Assembly: GCA_022497155.1 (NCBI GenBank)
Contig: MU385773.1
Location: 1-64,000, forward strand
Source: Whalleya microplaca
Lineage: Eukaryota; Ascomycota; Sordariomycetes; Xylariales; Xylariaceae
Direction of reading: 5' to 3'
Length of the DNA: 64,000 nucleotides
The notes beneath the pieces were generated by a model, which searched no databases, was not told the DNA's origin, and saw only the letters and a program-made list of their open reading frames with translations. Of the stretch, positions 60,385 through 64,000 are shown one piece after another (within the stretch, counting starts at the first letter, position 1; every line of letters starts with the position of its first letter). The translations under genes were made by a program, and so were the position numbers.

Positions 60385-60568
60385 CGTCACCTGGAGGCAG
60401 TGTAATACCAGGGACACAGTGGAAGTGATCATGCGCAAGCACAGAGGATGCACTCCCGGAGATCAAAAATAAGAATAATCACGATTGAATCCAAGTAGGA
60501 TTCTTTCAGAGATTAAACTGAAAAGAACAGATACTACACTTGATCTAAGCCAAAAGGCAAAGAGAGCT
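60385..60568 (-). ncRNA. U2 spliceosomal snRNA
   Basis: The minus strand from about 60568 reads CTCTTTGCCTTTTGGCTTAG, then ATCAAGTGTAGTATCTGTTC and TTTTCAGTTTAATCTCTG. This is the highly conserved 5' half of U2 (stem I, then the branch-point recognition region). The branch-site-pairing GTAGTA lies at 60537-60532. An Sm site ATTTTTGA is at 60470-60463. Further 3', CCTGGTATTACACTGCCTCC followed by AGG forms stem-loop IV with the conserved U2A'/B'' loop. The length of about 184 nt fits U2. The 5' end is placed by alignment to known U2 starts and the 3' end is approximate. A TATATATAC sequence about 45-55 bp upstream of the 5' end could be a promoter element. Confidence 0.95.
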
Positions 60569-61844
60569 AAAGAAGAAAGGAAGAAAAAGTTTAGAAAAGT
60601 TGGGGGGAGGGGACCGGTATATATACGTGGGCGAAAGTTTGGAAGCGGTCAGGCCTGGCAGAATCGGCCTCACAATCAGCTGCACTTTCCTCCACCCGGA
60701 ACTGCCGGACCACCTTAAAGCCATTGTTCAAGCAGGTACGGATCAGTTCCCCACTTTTGTTCTGTGGCTTCTAAACCGCCATTCGCAGATTCGATGGCAG
60801 TTACATCAATACCTTCACTTTTAAATCTCTACCAACGAATCAAAATTCACTAGGTAGGTACCTAACTCGGTATTTTCAGTCTTGATTGCAATATGCTGAT
60901 TCTACAAAACGTACCTGTTTGCTAGGTACATTAGTACTTATTCAAATGCCTTCATCATATCGTGATCCCAGATCCGAAGTGTCGATATTGAAGTCTACTC
61001 GAACATCTAGATGACTAATAACAGGCCATAGGAATCATGGTGTAGCCTACGACCTTTTATTCAACCCCGAAATCAGTTCATATATACCTAAATGCTTCGG
61101 TGAATAATATTTGTGAGATGTTCCTGGCATCCAGCTACCGACCTTATATTGCTCTCGGTGCCATGCTCGCAGAACCTAAGGACATAATGTGGATAGTTGA
61201 GTATCTTGTTGCCTTTGCAGGGGTGTTAAGAGTATCTACCTAGATTGAAGTATCTGCCAGCAGGTATGCAGCTATGGTATCCATGCAATGTGCCAAGTAT
61301 GTGTGTAGTTATTTCAGTAAACTTATATTATCAGCCCAATACTCCTCTTAAGTCAAGGAGGTCGAAGGCTAGACAACAGATTCTGAAGCCTACGAACGCG
61401 TAATAAAGTGTGCCTGATTCTTCATTCACCAAACGCTGTCAAGACAGAGCATGCAATCAAATCTGTGATATCATTTCCGCCCTGCTCCTCGCCAAAGTAC
61501 AACAGAATACATATCGAATTAAAACCTGGCTGCAGAAATGCATCATAAAGTACATTCCATAGGTCTCAAGGGGGCCCTTCCCCCATTCAAGGATATCTAT
61601 CGTAGCTTGCTTTAGGAAAAAAAGAGCCTACCAAACGCCTCCGCCCCGCCTCTTCCATGGCTCGAGGTACCAATTATGCCGACTGTACCTAATAAGTACG
61701 CCCTCTATGATACCGTGACGCCTAGAACATAACGCTATGATTCTAGTACGGGATAGCCTCTGTTCCTGTCCAATGCCGATGAATTGCTATGTCTTACCGC
61801 CCTAACTCCTGAAATGCAATTCTGTTCTATTCGATTCTCGCTTT
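60569..61844. other. Intergenic, no gene seen
   Basis: U2 promoter side, then about 1.2 kb without a supported exon. The right end is the 3' flank of the transporter gene. Confidence 0.5.
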
Positions 61845-63163
61845 TTATTTGTTCCCTTGGGCTGTATGCCGAAGCATAACTATTGAATATCTATGTTATG
61901 TTTAGTGATGTACCACACAGAAGTTGTATTGGAACTCAACTTACGAAATGATGCCTCCTATTGCGACGAAGACACCTATAATCGACTTGTCTCCAACAGA
62001 CCTTCCAGACGTAACCCATCCGAGTGCCACGATGAGACAAGTCTTCAAGTGACCGACGACCGTGCTCGAGACTGGACCGGTCTGGCCAATGATAAAGAAC
62101 TGAGACAGATTGATCAAAGCGGCAAACACGCCGGACTGGGTATCTATTAGCTACCGAGGTGGTACATGCAAAACATCGGTCCCACTCACCATCATGATCA
62201 TCACCCACCGATTTACGGGAACCTCCGTCCACGCGGGGAACGTATCGACAAAAGGTATGACGTAGAGCAGGAGAAATGCCGAGACGGGTGCCTGGTTGAA
62301 GAGAAGCTGCATGCTCGATATCTGCAGCTTGCGCTGGTAGCTCTTGATCCACACCGTATACAGCGACGATGCAAAGATACCACTGAAGGCGAAAATTACA
62401 CCCAGGCTCGAAGTAGTCTTGACATTGGCGTCGTGCGTCGGTAGGGAGTCATAGTACGAGACCATTCCAACTCCCAGACAGGCAGGCGCCAGGGCTAGGA
62501 TCGCATTCCGAGGTAGAATTGCCTTATACAACACGAAGTCCATAGTTGCGACAGTCGGTGTCAGCAAGATGCGCGCGACTTGGTAGAAAGTCACGCTGGA
62601 GAAGGCCAGAGACAAGTTCGGAAGGATGACGTTCAGTGACATGGCGACGGAGAGTGGAATAACCTCCCGGATAGTAGTTCGGCGGGGGATGAAGTATGCG
62701 AATCGAGGTCGCGACAAAGTAAATAGAAGTAGCCATGTCATGAAAAAGTGGAACGCCGCAAAGGTGAGTTGCGCAAGCTTCAGAGAGGGATCTGAGAATA
62801 TGGCCTTGTTCGTGAAAACCTGACAGGAACGGAATATTAGCCATCCTTGAAAGACTATGCAAATGAGAATGGCAAACGTACAATGCCTATCGTGGCTAAG
62901 GTGTTGACTGCTATCCAGAACACAGCCCAACCAAAACTACCTTCGGATGTCGATTTGGCGGCCGGGTCCTCTGTCTGCTTCTCTAGCAAGATTTCCTCCT
63001 CATCGCGTTCTCTCCCGGTACCCTCATCTACAGCAGTATGCTGAGAGTGGCGATCGTTGTCTGTGCCATCGAAGCTGCTAAATCTGTCCTTGTCGTTGTG
63101 ACCTTCTGTTGATGAAGAGGTAATAGACGGAGGCCTCCCTGACCGGGTATTAAGGGATGCCAT
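61845..63163 (-). CDS. Triose-phosphate-translocator-type (DMT) transporter
   Basis: Multi-pass solute transporter of the TPT/nucleotide-sugar transporter group (drug/metabolite superfamily), probably in a Golgi or ER membrane. Four exons on the minus strand (63163-62882, 62819-62190, 62135-61945 and 61890-61845) give 382 aa. The ATG at 63163 is the only in-frame start; the upstream open frame begins with GTG. Residues 1-75 form a charged cytosolic tail. About ten hydrophobic segments follow, with family landmarks TIGIVFTNKAIF in helix 1, NLSLAFSSVTFYQVARILLT in the middle, SSLYTVWIKSYQRKL and GPVSSTVVGHLKTCLIVALG near the end. A GTAAGT donor at 61944 and an ACATAG acceptor at 61891 add a final 15-residue exon (SYSIVMLRH then AQGNK), which completes the last helix. 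The substrate cannot be told from sequence. Confidence 0.9.
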
Positions 63164-64000
63164 GTCGAACTGCGAGAGGCATGTGGTGCCTTTCACAACT
63201 TGACGATGGGAGGGCCTAAGAACGTTTTGGTTGTTCGGATAGTGTGCTTACGAACTGACTTGAAGGAAAGAAAGAAAACAAAAAGGGTCCCAGTGAGATT
63301 TGTTTCGAAACCATAGGACAGCATAAGTGACGACAAGGGCAATTGATGGACCGTTTCAAGACTGAGAGTGGAGGTCAATGGAGACGTGGTACGTAGGTGT
63401 TAGGTGGAAAAGGGTAAATGGTAGGTAGGTTGGTAGGCTGGTGAGGTAGGGTTGTAACGGAATACTTTAGCCGATCCCCAGATGGCAGATGGGCGCGAAA
63501 ACGTGGAGAGGAATTCCGTCGTGCAGAAAGTCAAGATGCAGGCACAGGACGATCTGTTTAAGTATCGTATTGCCTGGGTTGCAGGCGTACCGAGTAGCCG
63601 ACTTTGGTTGCGGTATTGCGGGATGGATGAGCCAAGGGGTTTTGAGAAGGGCTGGAAGGTGGGATGTGGTTCCTCCCGCATAAAACATAAAGTCTGACAA
63701 GGGAACTGACCATCAGGGTGACCACTTCGAGGTCTTGGCACCTTACATGCCTTTCGTTCGTTAAACAAGACTCACAGACTCACAAAGTACATACAAAGTA
63801 AAGTTGAAGCGAACATAGTTTCGCAAGGTACCAAAGTAACCTACCATTCAGCCATTACGACATGCTCTGAAATCTGCAGGCTCACACGTACATGTATGTA
63901 TCAGTTGTATCAAAAAGCTGATTCACTGGAGATAACGAGGCTGACTGCATCATTTCCCCATGCATTCTTTAGCGACGGCCTTCAATACCTTAGTCTTTGG
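63164..64000. other. Intergenic, transporter promoter side
   Basis: Upstream region of the transporter gene with a TAGGTTGGTAGG-type repeat near 63420-63445. Overlapping short ORFs at 63400-63768 on both strands are not protein-like. Confidence 0.5.

Noticed and set aside
60485..60824. Two Lys/Arg-rich plus-strand ORFs
   Set aside because: Their sequence is the antisense of the U2 snRNA 5' half and its promoter.
63164..63196. Longer N-terminus for the TPT-type transporter
   Set aside because: The upstream codon is GTG, not ATG; 63163 is the only in-frame ATG.
1..64000. Secondary-metabolite cluster, CRISPR array or intact transposon
   Set aside because: No PKS, NRPS, terpene cyclase, P450, cas gene, direct-repeat array, transposase or reverse transcriptase could be read in any frame.

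Overview
This window comes from a filamentous ascomycete (Pezizomycotina). The genes carry many short (40-130 bp) GT-AG introns with CTAAC-type branch sites. The products are typical of moulds: a Ste11-type MAPKKK with SAM and RA domains, an Snx41-type PX-BAR sorting nexin, a yapsin-like aspartic protease and an aegerolysin. One AT-rich block looks like a repeat destroyed by RIP (repeat-induced point mutation). I cannot place it more precisely than the subphylum. All gene models were spliced by eye and checked for phase continuity; none has been compared with a database or transcripts.

Layout. 0-4.2 kb: a minisatellite, then about 3.3 kb of AT-rich repeat with no open frame. 4.5-12.4 kb: a secreted arylsulfatase, a possible 73-aa gene, and a glycogen-binding-domain protein with a 736-bp first intron. 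12.4-24.9 kb: a gene-poor stretch with decayed or orphan pieces (an unrecognised exon chain, a zinc-ribbon ORF, a decayed coding relic, a broken 2EXR-like gene in two opposed halves) around one intact gene for a small fucose-lectin-like propeller. 25-28.6 kb: a large PH + leucine-rich-repeat protein. 28.6-33.5 kb: long intergenic DNA rich in TACA/GTAC microsatellites. 33.6-36.4 kb: STE11 orthologue. 38.5-39.1 kb: an aegerolysin without its usual MACPF partner nearby. 40.6-41 kb: a small Cys-rich protein.

42.3-47.1 kb: DNA ligase I (CDC9) and a mitochondrial hydroxyacyl-thioester dehydratase (HTD2-like) are divergently transcribed. Their shared 556-bp promoter holds three ACGCG (MCB) cores, which fits S-phase control of the ligase. 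48.2-51.1 kb: an acyltransferase-3 family gene with an apparent frameshift, and a relic of an O6-alkylguanine alkyltransferase-family gene. 51.8-53.3 kb: a GPI-type aspartic protease. 55.4-56.4 kb: a divergent V-ATPase proteolipid c paralogue containing a 13-nt microexon. 57.1-59.3 kb: SNX41. 60.4-60.6 kb: a U2 snRNA gene on the minus strand. 61.8-63.2 kb: a triose-phosphate-translocator-type membrane transporter.

Apart from the ligase/dehydratase pair, the genes do not form a visible functional cluster. I see no biosynthetic gene cluster, CRISPR array or intact transposon. The most unusual items are the V-ATPase c paralogue, the solitary aegerolysin, the MCB-bearing divergent promoter, and the relics (2EXR, alkyltransferase, acyltransferase frameshift).
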